Shown here: positions 9,028 through 16,779 of the stretch, piece by piece
How positions within the stretch are numbered: the stretch's first letter is position 1
Layout of the letters: each line of letters starts with the position of its first letter
NCBI RefSeq assembly: GCF_014642735.1
Contig: NZ_BMIV01000021.1
Span: forward strand, 1 to 38,128
Direction of reading: 5' to 3'
Length of the DNA stretch: 38,128 nucleotides
Source: Paracoccus acridae
Lineage (GTDB): Bacteria; Pseudomonadota; Alphaproteobacteria; Rhodobacterales; Rhodobacteraceae
Program-made: the position numbers and the translations under genes
The notes under the pieces: model-generated
The model's input: the letters and a program-made list of their open reading frames with translations, nothing else
Told to the model about the DNA's origin: nothing
Databases searched by the model: none

Positions 9028-9864
9028 TCAGGCCTTGGTGATCACGATCTCTGCATATTCGGACGGCAGGCGGAGAGTGCCGTCCCTGGCATCGTTGAAG
9101 CGGGCCATGAGGGAAAGCAGATCATGCTCGAAGGCCTGCTGCCCTTGCGCGTCAAGCGCCAGGAAAGCCTTGTGGATGGGACCATAGAAGCGGCGGAACT
9201 CATCCAGAAAGTCCTGCGGGGAAGCATAGCGGAAAACGAAGGACTTCAGCGTGAAGGCAATGGAGGTGGCTGCCGGGCCGAACGGCTCCTCGATCCAGGC
9301 GCGGTCACCCCAGCGGGACGGCGGCTTCAGCCCGGCAGGCGGAGGGAGATGGCGCCCCAGCGTTCGGAACACCTCGCCGATGAAGCTGTCGGGGGTCCAG
9401 TTGGCCAGCCCGAGCCTGCCGCCGGGGCGACAGACGCGCAGCATCTCGGCCGCGGCGCGGTCCTGGTCGGGGGCGAACATCACCCCGAAGGTCGAGGCGA
9501 CCGCATCGAAACTGCCAGCCGCAAAGGGCAGCGCCTCGGCATCCGCCACCTGGAAGACAAGCGGCAGGCCCTCTGCCTCGGCGCGCCGCTGCCCGCGTTC
9601 AAGGAGGGCGGGCACATAGTCGGTGGACACCACCGCCGCGCCCCGGCGTGCAAGGGCCAATGACACATTGCCGTTCCCGGCAGCAACGTCGAGCGCACTT
9701 GCGCCTGCGGGCAGGTCCATCGCCTCGGCCAGGGCCTCGCCCACGATCTGGAGCGTGACGCCGATCCGGGCGTAATCGCCCGAGGCCCAGGCCGCCTGCT
9801 GGCGGTTCTTGATCGCGGCGAAATCAGGAGAGGGCAGATCGGGCGTCTTCAAGGTCGTCGTCAT
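9028..9864 (-). CDS. Class I SAM-dependent methyltransferase
   Basis: Cytoplasmic methyltransferase of the UbiE/Methyltransf_11 type, 278 aa. Motif I is ALDVAAGNGN at residues about 57-66, the acidic residue after strand 2 is Asp82 (VVSTDYVPALL), followed by VADAEALPF near 106-114 and the post-motif MLRVCRPGGRLGLANW. The ATG at 9864 is chosen because AAAGGAA precedes it; the frame extends further upstream without a better start. The gene diverges from the winged-helix/TPR regulator at 10014, and a perfect inverted repeat lies between them. The methyl acceptor cannot be told from sequence. Confidence 0.88.
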   Translation of the reverse strand: MTTTLKTPDLPSPDFAAIKNRQQAAWASGDYARIGVTLQIVGEALAEAMDLPAGASALDVAAGNGNVSLALARRGAAVVSTDYVPALLERGQRRAEAEGLPLVFQVADAEALPFAAGSFDAVASTFGVMFAPDQDRAAAEMLRVCRPGGRLGLANWTPDSFIGEVFRTLGRHLPPPAGLKPPSRWGDRAWIEEPFGPAATSIAFTLKSFVFRYASPQDFLDEFRRFYGPIHKAFLALDAQGQQAFEHDLLSLMARFNDARDGTLRLPSEYAEIVITKA

Positions 9865-9971
9865 GTCGGTTCCTTTCACAAAAAACATCGTCCGAAGAAC
9901 TGCTGGCCCAGGGGCCCGGAACGACGACAAGGCTACTCGTTCGGTCATCACCATGCTTGAGGACGGCGTGG

Positions 9972-9990
9972 GGATCTTGTGGTAAGATCC
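9972..9990. promoter_or_regulatory. Candidate operator, inverted repeat between divergent genes
   Basis: GGATCTT (9972-9978) and AAGATCC (9984-9990) form a perfect 7-bp inverted repeat around GTGGT. It lies 24 bases before the regulator ATG and between two divergent genes. It may be the binding site of the winged-helix regulator, or a leader hairpin. Confidence 0.5.
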
Positions 9991-10013
9991 TGGGACTTCC
10001 GGGGGAGCAGGCG

Positions 10014-11570
10014 ATGATCTACCGCCTGGGCAGGTTCAGCCTCGACACGGATCGCGCGGAACTGTCCGGCCCGCGCGGGCCGGTCGGCCTTGAACCAAAG
10101 GCCTATGATCTTCTTCGGCTTCTCGTGGAACGACAGGGCCGCCTGGTTACCCGGAAGGAGGCGATCGCAGCGGTGTGGGGCGGCCGGTTCATCTCGGACG
10201 CGGCGATCTCGACGGTTCTCAAGATGCTGCGCAAGGCCTTGGACGATGACGGCAAGACGCAGCGCGTCATCCGCACGATCCACGGCCGGGGCTTTCGACT
10301 GGTGGCCGAGCCGCCCGCCCATCCGCAGGAGCCAGAGGAGAACAGCGCCGTTCCCGACCGCGAGCCGGTCCCATGGGCGTCCCGGCCCAGTCTGGCGATC
10401 CTGCCATTCCGGCGCCTTGGCGCCTCGGACATCCTCGAGATGGTCGCCGACGGGCTTCCGGCCGACCTGATCAGCGGGATTTCCCGGCTGCGCTGGCTTC
10501 GCGTGCTGGCGCAGGAAACGACCTTTCGCCTCAGGGATACCGATCATCTTCCGCATTCGGCCGCGGCACGGCTGGGGGCGACCTATGCCCTTTGCGGAAC
10601 CGTTGAGGTCGTGGGGGGCGGAACCTTGACGTCGATCGAGCTTTCGGACCTGCGAACGGGCGCGGTGGTCTGGGCCGAGCAGCTCGAGGGTCGCCTGGAC
10701 GACCTCCACCAGACGCGTGCGGCCATATCGGCGGCCGTCCTGGCCGCCCTCGAGATCCAGATCCCCCTGAACGAGGCGTTGCGCGCCCGATCCTGCCCGA
10801 CCGAGCAACTGGACGCATGGGGCGCTTATCATCTGGGGCTGCAGCACATCTTCCGCTTCACGGAAGCCGACAATGCCATCGCCACGGGCTATCTTGAACG
10901 TGCAACGCAGCTGGATCAGCATTTCGCAAGCGCCTTCGCGGCACTGTCGTTTACCAGCTATCAGATGGCGGCGATGCAGTGGACGCCCGACCGGAACCAG
11001 GCGATCAGGCAGACCCAGGCCTATGCCGAACGCAGCCTCGAGCTTGATCCGCTGGACCCTTTTGCCAATCTTGTCGAAGGGCGGCTGTTCCTTCTTCTGA
11101 ACCGCCCCGAGGATGGGCAACTCTGGCTTGACCGGTCGGTGCAACTGAGCCCAAGCTATGCCAAGGGCTATTACTCGCGCGGATTTGCAGCCATGCTGGC
11201 CGGGCGGGTCGGCGACTGCCTGGCCGACATGGAGCGCGCGATGGCGCTGAGCCCGCTTGACCCGATGCTGTGTGCGATGCAGACATGCAAGGCAATCGCC
11301 TTGCATGTGGCAGGCCGGCCTGACGAAGCCGTCATCTGGGCGAACAAAGGCGCCCGGGCGCCCCATGCGCATATCGCCATGCTGATGACGGCCGTGGCGG
11401 TTTGCCATCTTGCAGGGGACCACGCCGGCGCACGAACCTGGAAGGCGGTCTTGCGCAGCCGCTATCCCGACGCGAGCCTGCGACGGTTCTTTACGGTGCT
11501 GCCATTTACGGATGCAACGCTGAGATCCCTGCTGGGGCGCGCTTTGCAAGAGGCAGGCATACTAGGATAA
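10014..11570 (+). CDS. Winged-helix regulator with TolB-like and TPR domains
   Basis: Predicted transcription regulator, 518 aa, of the OmpR-type winged-helix plus TPR architecture related to CadC and HilA. Residues 1-100 form the winged helix (YRLGRFSLDTDRAEL, LEPKAYDLLRLLVE, RKEAIAAVWGG, STVLKMLRKAL, RTIHGRGFRLVAEP). Residues 120-255 resemble the TolB-like segment (SLAILPFRRLG, DGLPADLISGISRLRWLRVLA, GTVEVVGGG, VWAEQLEGRLDDL). Residues about 280-500 form TPR-like helical pairs (AIATGYLERATQLDQHFASAFAAL, split here only for description). No membrane segment is seen, unlike CadC, so it should be cytoplasmic. GGGGGAG precedes the ATG. It probably controls the divergent methyltransferase; the signal is unknown. 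Confidence 0.85.
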   Translation: MIYRLGRFSLDTDRAELSGPRGPVGLEPKAYDLLRLLVERQGRLVTRKEAIAAVWGGRFISDAAISTVLKMLRKALDDDGKTQRVIRTIHGRGFRLVAEPPAHPQEPEENSAVPDREPVPWASRPSLAILPFRRLGASDILEMVADGLPADLISGISRLRWLRVLAQETTFRLRDTDHLPHSAAARLGATYALCGTVEVVGGGTLTSIELSDLRTGAVVWAEQLEGRLDDLHQTRAAISAAVLAALEIQIPLNEALRARSCPTEQLDAWGAYHLGLQHIFRFTEADNAIATGYLERATQLDQHFASAFAALSFTSYQMAAMQWTPDRNQAIRQTQAYAERSLELDPLDPFANLVEGRLFLLLNRPEDGQLWLDRSVQLSPSYAKGYYSRGFAAMLAGRVGDCLADMERAMALSPLDPMLCAMQTCKAIALHVAGRPDEAVIWANKGARAPHAHIAMLMTAVAVCHLAGDHAGARTWKAVLRSRYPDASLRRFFTVLPFTDATLRSLLGRALQEAGILG

Positions 11571-11833
11571 GGCCGAGCCGGGGCTGAAACGGCGGCTTTG
11601 CTGCCGCAGCCTCCACGCCGCTGCTGCGCCAAGCACCACCATCGCCCGCTTTGGAAAGCTGCCCCGCGGCGCCTGGCATGGCCCGGCCGTCCGTTTTGGG
11701 CGTTTCTGTCAGGCACGGCTTTTGTTGACAGCTTCTCTCCTCGGGCGGAAGCTTCTGGACCAGGCGTTCCGCTTTGGACGTCGTTTATGTGAGGTGCTTC
11801 ATGAGTTCGGCTCTGATAAGGGGGCACGTCTTC
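11571..11833. other. Intergenic region before the ScyD-like gene
   Basis: No gene is supported here. A TTGACA motif at about 11725-11730 could be a -35 box, but no convincing -10 box follows at the right distance. Open frames in this stretch look like out-of-frame noise. Confidence 0.35.
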
Positions 11834-12970
11834 ATGCCCCGTCGCATTCTCCTTGCGTCTTCTCTTGTATTCGCGGGCCTTCTTGCCTCGGCGCCCCCAG
11901 GGTAAGCTGCAACGCTTCGCCTTGAGAAGGTCGTCATGGAAGGTCTGGCAAACCCGCGGGGCCTTTCCTTCGGTCCTGATGGCTGGCTTTACGCCGCAGA
12001 GGCCGGCACCGGCGGAGATGGTCCGTCGATCGTCTCCGGCGACGGCCAGACCGTTTCCTTTGGTCTCTCGGGAAAGGTAACCCGGTATCGGTCCGGGGTG
12101 CAGGAGGCCGTCATCGATGGTCTGCCCTCGCTTGCCCCCGCCGGCGGGTTCGGTGCCACGGGTGCGCACGACCTTGCCTTCTTGGACGGCGTTCTTCATG
12201 TCGTCCTGGGCTTTGGCGCGAATCCTGCCCTTCGCGCAAACCTTGCAAGCGCCCCCGGCTCTGAACTGCTGGGTCGGGTCGTCTCGGTCTCGGGCAGCAC
12301 CGTTTCGGCAGTTGCCGATCTTGCCGCCTTTGAACTGGCGAACGATCCCGACGGCGAGCTGAACAGCAATCCGTTCAGCTTGGTGGCCCTGGCTGATCGC
12401 CTCGTGGTCTCGGACGCCGGAGGAAACGACGTTGTGACGGTCGGCCAGGATGGAGCCATCGCCATAAAGGCGGTGCTGCCGCAAGGCTCCTTTCAGCCGG
12501 TTCCAACAGGCGCCACCGTGGGGCCGAACGAGGACATCCTTGTCGGCCAGCTGACAGGATTTCGCTTCCCCCTCGGCGGGGCGAACGTCTTTGCTGTTGA
12601 CGGGGCGGGGATGATCGACGTCTTCGCGACCGGCTTCACGAACCTCATCGACGTCGCATATGGCAACGGCAAGCTTTATGCGCTCGAGTTCGACAGCGAC
12701 AGCCTGCTTGGTCCAAATACCACCGGGTCGCTGTTCGAGATCGGCGAGGATGGCCTCAAGCGTCTTGTTTTCGGCGGACTCAACAGCCCGACCGGCCTGG
12801 CGATTGGGGCCGACGGGAAGATCTTCGTTGCCGAAAGCGGCGTTTCACCGACGGATGGGCGGGTGATCCAGCTTGCCCCGGTGCCGCTTCCCGCATCCTT
12901 GCCGCTTCTGGCAGGAGGCATGGCCTTTGCCGCAGCCATTGGGTCATGGAGAGGCCGCAAGCGTAGCTGA
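11834..12970 (+). pseudogene. ScyD/ScyE-like VPLPA-CTERM protein with early in-frame stop
   Basis: Secreted beta-propeller-like protein of the ScyD/ScyE family. The long frame from ATG 11936 encodes 344 residues with NHL-like repeats (GLANPRGLSFGPDGWLYAA, LNSPTGLAIGADGKIFVAES) and ends in VPLPASLPLLAGG, a hydrophobic stretch and RGRKRS, the VPLPA-CTERM sorting signal handled by exosortase in Rhodobacteraceae. In the same frame, starting at ATG 11834, lies a perfect signal peptide (MPRRILLASSLVFAGLLASA), followed by TAA at 11903-11905 and then AATLRLEKVVMEGLANP. A single nonsense change thus separates the signal peptide from the mature protein. It is a pseudogene, unless reinitiation, read-through or a base error explains it. 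Confidence 0.72.
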
Positions 12971-13443
12971 GGGGGGACGTCACGTCGCGGAAGCCGGCCA
13001 GGCACAACCAAATTCCTGCCCTTAGCCGGCTTCCTGCGCTTTTCCCGCGACACGCGATGCGCGTGGGATATCCGTCCGCGTGATCTCGACCGCCACCAAG
13101 ACCACCATCCCTGAAGACCTGTGATGCAGATCCCTGGATTTCGGAGGGAGCCCCTGCGCTTCAGAGATCAAGGGCGTCGGCATCATGACGATCTGGCCCC
13201 TCCGGACACACGAGGCAGTCCAGGTTGTTCTAACCAGTTGGCCGCAGGTCAGACAGGCAAGGGGGATCATGGCGCGGGGGCGGCCGTCCTCCACCCAAGG
13301 GAAGGCCGGCGTGACCGGCACCCGGCAGGGTGGCCGGCCGCGTGCCGGTCCCGCCTGGCTTTCGACCTGTTCGGTGTGTCCGCGACAATGGACCGGCGCA
13401 TCAGCGTTGCGGCAAGCGGGTGGCGGGCTTCAGCTACCAGATC
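12971..13443. other. Non-coding stretch, nothing recognised beyond hairpins
   Basis: Apart from the hairpin at 12989-13034 I see no supportable feature. A 99-codon minus-strand frame and two plus-strand frames cover parts of it, but they have no family resemblance and no good ribosome-binding sites. It may be decayed DNA, in keeping with the damaged genes on both sides. Confidence 0.35.
12989..13034. terminator. Two-tier hairpin after the ScyD-like gene
   Basis: GGAAGCCGGC (12989-12998) pairs perfectly with GCCGGCTTCC (13025-13034), and CAGG (12999-13002) pairs with CCTG (13015-13018) inside it. It begins 19 bases after the stop codon. There is no T-run, so it may be a Rho-type end, an mRNA stabiliser, or a weak terminator. 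Confidence 0.5.
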
Positions 13444-13464
13444 GCCGCCTGGAAAACTGGCGGC
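13444..13464 (-). terminator. Hairpin after the small gene
   Basis: GCCGCC (13444-13449) pairs with GGCGGC (13459-13464) with a loop that is rich in A on the plus strand. On the minus strand it lies 16 bases after the stop of the 59-residue small gene. No clear T-run follows. Confidence 0.4.
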
Positions 13465-13479
13465 CGTCTGGTATCTCCC

Positions 13480-13659
13480 TCAGGAAGAAAGGCGCTTCGG
13501 GGCTGCGATGCCGTTGAGAACCGCCTGACGCTCCAGTCGTTCCAGAAGGCTGCGATACTTGACGTTGTGAGAGTAGGCTTCGATTGCCGACATGATGATC
13601 TTCCAGTCATCCACGGACACGGCAGGACGAAAAGCAGTCGAGCTTTGGGCTTGGCACAT
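13480..13659 (-). CDS. Small hypothetical protein, 59 aa
   Basis: A complete short frame with ATG at 13659 and TGA at 13480-13482. The product is polar and likely helical after residue 17, with VDDWKIIMSAIEAYSH and YRSLLERLERQAV as its core; this composition is protein-like and the codons favour G or C at the third position. Upstream on the minus strand lies an AT-rich region with ACAAT-TAT-ATTGT, and a hairpin follows the stop. I do not recognise a family. The regular helix with a conserved-looking Trp and the terminator support a real gene, but the ribosome-binding site (TAGG) is weak. Confidence 0.5.
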   Translation of the reverse strand: MCQAQSSTAFRPAVSVDDWKIIMSAIEAYSHNVKYRSLLERLERQAVLNGIAAPKRLSS

Positions 13660-14032
13660 GGTGATAACCTACAACTTTAACAATATAATTGTGTTACCTC
13701 AGGGTTGTCCTGCAAACATCTGTCTTTTTGTATAAGCTAATACGAGGCTCTTGGAGACAAAGGCCTGCAGCAAGCATCCCCCGAGGCACAATCGGGTTCC
13801 CGACGAAGGATGCTGCAACCTCTCGGAGCCTGGTTTCTCCAAGCTGTCTGGATCGCCTTGCAGCTTAACCCTGCGGGCGTTCCATATCGCGCCAGCCTGG
13901 ACCGGCAATGCGGCTGCACGGCGATGCTTCGAAAACAACGCCGCGCCAACGTCCCCCCGCGAACCTTTTTCCCCAGCTTGCATCCAATGACCATGGCCGG
14001 GCGGGTCCGGCCTGCCATCGAAAGGTCCTCAC
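13660..14032. other. AT-richer intergenic region with a nested stem-loop
   Basis: No protein gene is supported. The first 80 bases are much richer in A and T than the surroundings and carry the ACAAT-TAT-ATTGT palindrome near 13679-13691, a likely promoter or operator for the minus-strand small gene. The stem-loop at 13750-13843 is listed separately. The last part leads into the ribosome-binding site (AAAGG) of the fused gene at 14033. Confidence 0.4.
13750..13843. other. Nested stem-loop, possible structured RNA or element end
   Basis: Three nested pairings are visible: CTTGGAGA (13750-13757) with TCTCCAAG (13836-13843), GCATCC (13774-13779) with GGATGC (13808-13813), and CCCGA (13780-13784) with TCGGG (13792-13796). 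Together they fold about 94 bases into one long imperfect hairpin. It could be a structured RNA, or the remains of a mobile element end. The strand is not known. Confidence 0.4.
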
Positions 14033-15010
14033 ATGCACAGCTCCCTTCCCGTTCTCGCCGCCTCTGTCCTCCTTGGCGCCCTGCCCTTCCTGGCGGCTGC
14101 CCAGACGGTGCCTGACACCGCACCCCCTGCCGCGCCCTTCCAGAAGGTCAGCGAACTGGTCACCCTGCCGGATTTCCTGCCCGGCCTCGGCACGCTTTAT
14201 GTCCAGACGCCGGTCGCCCGCATCGTCTTCGAACCAACAGGGCCTTATCATCGGGCCTTCGAGACGGCGCTGTCGGCCAAGCTGCCGCTGGTCAAGGTCA
14301 ATCCGCTGCAGGCCCGTCGCTTTGCCGAGGCATGCGGGATGCGGGCCAAGACTGATGCCGTCGATGCACGCATCCTGGCCCGGATGGGGGCCGCCCTGAA
14401 GCTGGAACCGGATGCGCCCGCCGCGGAGAGCCTGCTTGTGCTCAAAGACTTGCAGGTGGCGCGGACGGCACTGGTCAAGGAGCGAACCCGCCTGCGCAAC
14501 CGCAGCCATGTGCAGCTCAATCCGATCCTGAAACGCCAGATCAAGGCGCGCCTGACCCTCGTCGAGCGCCAGCTCGCCGAGCTCGATGCCGAGATTGCAC
14601 GCCATATCGCCTGCGACAAAGCCCTGGAGCGCAAGCGCGAGATCCTGTGCTCGATCCCCGGCCTCGGTCCCATCGCAACCGCGCTGATCCTCACCTTCCT
14701 GCCGGAAATCGGCACCCTCGACAGAAAGCAGGCCGGAAGTCTCGCCGGCCTTGTCCCGCACAGCCGCGAGTCCGGTCAGTGGAAGGGGAAGTCATTCATC
14801 AGCGGCGGGCGAAAGCCCCTGCGTGACGCGCTCTACATGCCCGCCGTCGTGGCCATGCGCTTCAACCCCGATCTCAAGGCGAAGTATCACGCCCTGCGCG
14901 AGGCGGGAAAGCCCGCCAAGGTTGCCATCGTCACGCTCATGCGCAAGCTCATCGAGACTGCCAACGCTCTCGTCAAAGCCGATCGCAATTGGACCCCCAA
15001 TCCTGCTTGA
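14033..15010 (+). pseudogene. TTHB210-like secretion signal fused in frame to a truncated IS110 transposase
   Basis: One open frame of 325 codons joins two unrelated parts. Residues 1-56 are the start of a secreted protein: signal peptide MHSSLPVLAASVLLGALPFL with AAAQ, then KVSELVTLPDFLPGLGTLYV, which matches the start of TTHB210-like (DUF5602) proteins as I recall them. From about residue 59 it is an IS110-family transposase: VARIVFEPTGPYHRAFE, LPLVKVNPLQARRFAEA, RAKTDAVDARILARMGA, SIPGLGPIATALIL and the C-terminal LRDALYMPAVVAMRFNPDLK. The transposase N-terminus with the first catalytic Asp (xxGIDVSK) is missing; Glu67, Asp108 and Asp111 of the DEDD set remain. Neither part can work as in its family, and the product would be sent to the periplasm. 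Confidence 0.78.
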
Positions 15011-15022
15011 CCAAGACGGATA
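14204..15022 (+). mobile_element. Remnant of an IS110-family insertion sequence
   Basis: The transposase part of the fused frame plus a few bases to the right form the remains of an IS110-type element. The left end and the first 50 or so codons of the transposase are gone. IS110 elements lack terminal inverted repeats and target duplications, so the exact ends cannot be read from the sequence. The boundaries given are approximate. The different nature of the left (secreted protein) and right (orphan protein tail) flanks suggests a deletion next to the element. Confidence 0.65.
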
Positions 15023-15025
15023 CTC

Positions 15026-15118
15026 AAGGCCGAGACGACCTACGAACTCACGCCCCAGGGCGTTCGCTGCACCATCACGCTGCCCCTTTCGGGCACGCGG
15101 GACGGGGGTGGCGGCTGA
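15026..15118 (+). pseudogene. Orphan C-terminal protein tail, possibly of a sensor kinase
   Basis: Directly after the IS110 remnant, 30 codons read KAETTYELTPQGVRCTITLP and then LSGTRDGGGG before TGA. The alternating strand pattern and the VRCTITLPL ending resemble the last beta strands of the ATPase domain of HWE/HisKA_2 histidine kinases. There is no start codon, and the rest of such a gene is absent. I read it as the 3' end of a gene lost by deletion next to the element. The assignment to a kinase is weak. Confidence 0.35.
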
Positions 15119-15172
15119 CGGGGGATCGTCGAAGGGGCAAGGCCAGGACGCAAGGTCCCGGCCTGCCGCCAC

Positions 15173-16669
15173 TTACAGGTCTTCGCGCCCTTCGGCGCCG
15201 CCGGTGCCGCAGGGTGTCCGGGCAAAGCGCCCGCCGCCCAGATGCACCCAGTCCATGCCGACCGAGGCTGCCAGGAAATCATCCGGGCCGCCCGACAGTT
15301 CGGCCTGCCAGTGCCGGGGCAGGACCAGGGCCCGCATCAGCACCAGATACAGCAGGAAGCCCAGCGGAAAGCCGATCACGAAGGCGAAGGCCGACCACCA
15401 GGCCGCGACCGCCCCCGCCAGAAGCCAGGCGATCAGCCCGGCGGGGTTGAAGCCGCGCGCATAGCGATACTGCCCATCAGGGTCGAACAGCGCGGGCACG
15501 TTCACGCGGCGGCGGCGGATCACATAGTAATCCGCGACCATGATGCCGCCGATGGCCGACAGGAACGCCCCGTAATAGCCCAGGAAGACGAACAGGTTGT
15601 CCAGGATCTGCCAGGGAAAGCACAGCGTGCCCACCACGCCCGCGATGACCACCGCCATGCGATAGTTGATGACGCGCGGCGCCAGGTTGATGAAGGTCAG
15701 CGCCGCCGGGATCAGGTTGGCCGAGTTGTTGGTGGACCATTGCGCCAGCACCACCAGGATCAGCAGCACCAGCAGCGCGATGCCCTGGGCGTCGCCCTGG
15801 ATCACCTCGACCGGGTTCCAGTTGCCGGTGGCGATGAAGGACACCGCGCCGATACCCGCGATCATCGCCTGGGTGACGGGCAGCGCCACCAGTTGCGCAA
15901 CGAAGATCGCCTTGTTGCGCTGCACGAAGCTGCGCGTGCCGGTACGGGTCTTCACGAAGCGCGTTAGGTTGGGAATGTCGATCGCCATGGTGGACCAGAA
16001 GCTCATGTTGGCGATGAACAGCACGATCAGCGACGCCTGGCCTTCCCCCCGGAAGGTCCAGATGTTGAGGCCCTTGGTTTCCGCGATGCCTTCCAGCGTG
16101 AAATACATCCACACGGAAATCGCGATGATCGCGGGCGCGGCAAGGGATGCCAGCCGTTCCACGGACTTGATGCCCAGCATGGTGTTGGCGACCTGCACGG
16201 CGGCGAAGATCGCATACCACAGGAACCAGTTGGAAAAGCCCAGGAAGTATTCGCCGATCCCGTTCAAGGCCAGGGCGCCCAGATAGGTCTGGATGCCGAA
16301 CCACATCGCCGCCACGATGCCGCGCGACACGGCGGGCAGATGCGTGCCGTGGATGCCGAAGGGCGCGCGCAGATAGACCGCGAAGGACAGCCCGTGTTCG
16401 GTGCCGATGTCGGCCGTGGCCAGCATCAGCGCGCCGATGGCAAGGTTCGCCAACATGATCGTCAGCGCGACCGTGGCTAGGTCGAAGCCGCCCTGGATGC
16501 CGGTGGCCCCCAGCGAATAGGTGGCGATGATGACCGCGATCCCCACCCAGATCCAGGCATAGCCCAGTGTGCCGATGGGTCGCTGGCTGGCCTGCGTGGG
16601 CAGGATGCTTTCCTCGATCAGGGCGGTGCGGTCCCGTCCGGCGGACAGGCCGTCTTGTGTCATTGTCAT
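15173..16669 (-). CDS. NCS1-family nucleobase/hydantoin:cation symporter
   Basis: Inner-membrane symporter, 498 aa, with about twelve membrane segments. It shows the family pattern: N-terminal RPIGTLGYAWIWVGIAVIIA, NSANLIPAAL in the middle, and GYYGAFLSAIGGIMVADYYVIRR near residues 370-395. Relatives carry uracil, allantoin, cytosine or hydantoins. The start at 16669 (MTMTQDG) is preceded by GGAT at a suitable distance. It is the last gene of the N-methylhydantoinase cluster, so uptake of creatinine, N-methylhydantoin or a related ring compound is the best guess. A 10-bp hairpin separates it from the hydantoinase B gene, so it may be expressed at a different level. Confidence 0.9.
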   Translation of the reverse strand: MTMTQDGLSAGRDRTALIEESILPTQASQRPIGTLGYAWIWVGIAVIIATYSLGATGIQGGFDLATVALTIMLANLAIGALMLATADIGTEHGLSFAVYLRAPFGIHGTHLPAVSRGIVAAMWFGIQTYLGALALNGIGEYFLGFSNWFLWYAIFAAVQVANTMLGIKSVERLASLAAPAIIAISVWMYFTLEGIAETKGLNIWTFRGEGQASLIVLFIANMSFWSTMAIDIPNLTRFVKTRTGTRSFVQRNKAIFVAQLVALPVTQAMIAGIGAVSFIATGNWNPVEVIQGDAQGIALLVLLILVVLAQWSTNNSANLIPAALTFINLAPRVINYRMAVVIAGVVGTLCFPWQILDNLFVFLGYYGAFLSAIGGIMVADYYVIRRRRVNVPALFDPDGQYRYARGFNPAGLIAWLLAGAVAAWWSAFAFVIGFPLGFLLYLVLMRALVLPRHWQAELSGGPDDFLAASVGMDWVHLGGGRFARTPCGTGGAEGREDL

Positions 16670-16750
16670 GATGCTTATCCCTGTGTGATGGACAGATGCG
16701 ACCGTCGCGCGGTGGATCACCCCGCGCGGCCGTTCTTCTTGCGAAATGCG

Positions 16751-16775
16751 AAGGGGCCGCGCGATGCGGCCCCTT
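16751..16775 (-). terminator. Perfect 10-bp hairpin between hydantoinase B and permease genes
   Basis: AAGGGGCCGC (16751-16760) pairs perfectly with GCGGCCCCTT (16766-16775) around a five-base loop. It lies five bases after the stop of the hydantoinase B gene. No long T-run follows on the minus strand, so it may only partly stop transcription or protect the 3' end of the hydantoinase message. Confidence 0.6.
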
Positions 16776-16779
16776 GCGG

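Noticed and set aside
11725..11740. GTTGACAGC motif as a third parS half-site or a promoter
   Set aside because: Only one arm is present and no -10 box follows at the right distance.
11462..12484. Long minus-strand open frame of 340 codons over the ScyD-like gene
   Set aside because: It is antisense to a recognisable protein family and its product has no domain.
13022..13321. Minus-strand open frame of 99 codons after the ScyD-like gene
   Set aside because: No family resemblance, no good ribosome-binding site, and overlapping frames on the other strand are equally open; high GC content gives such frames by chance.
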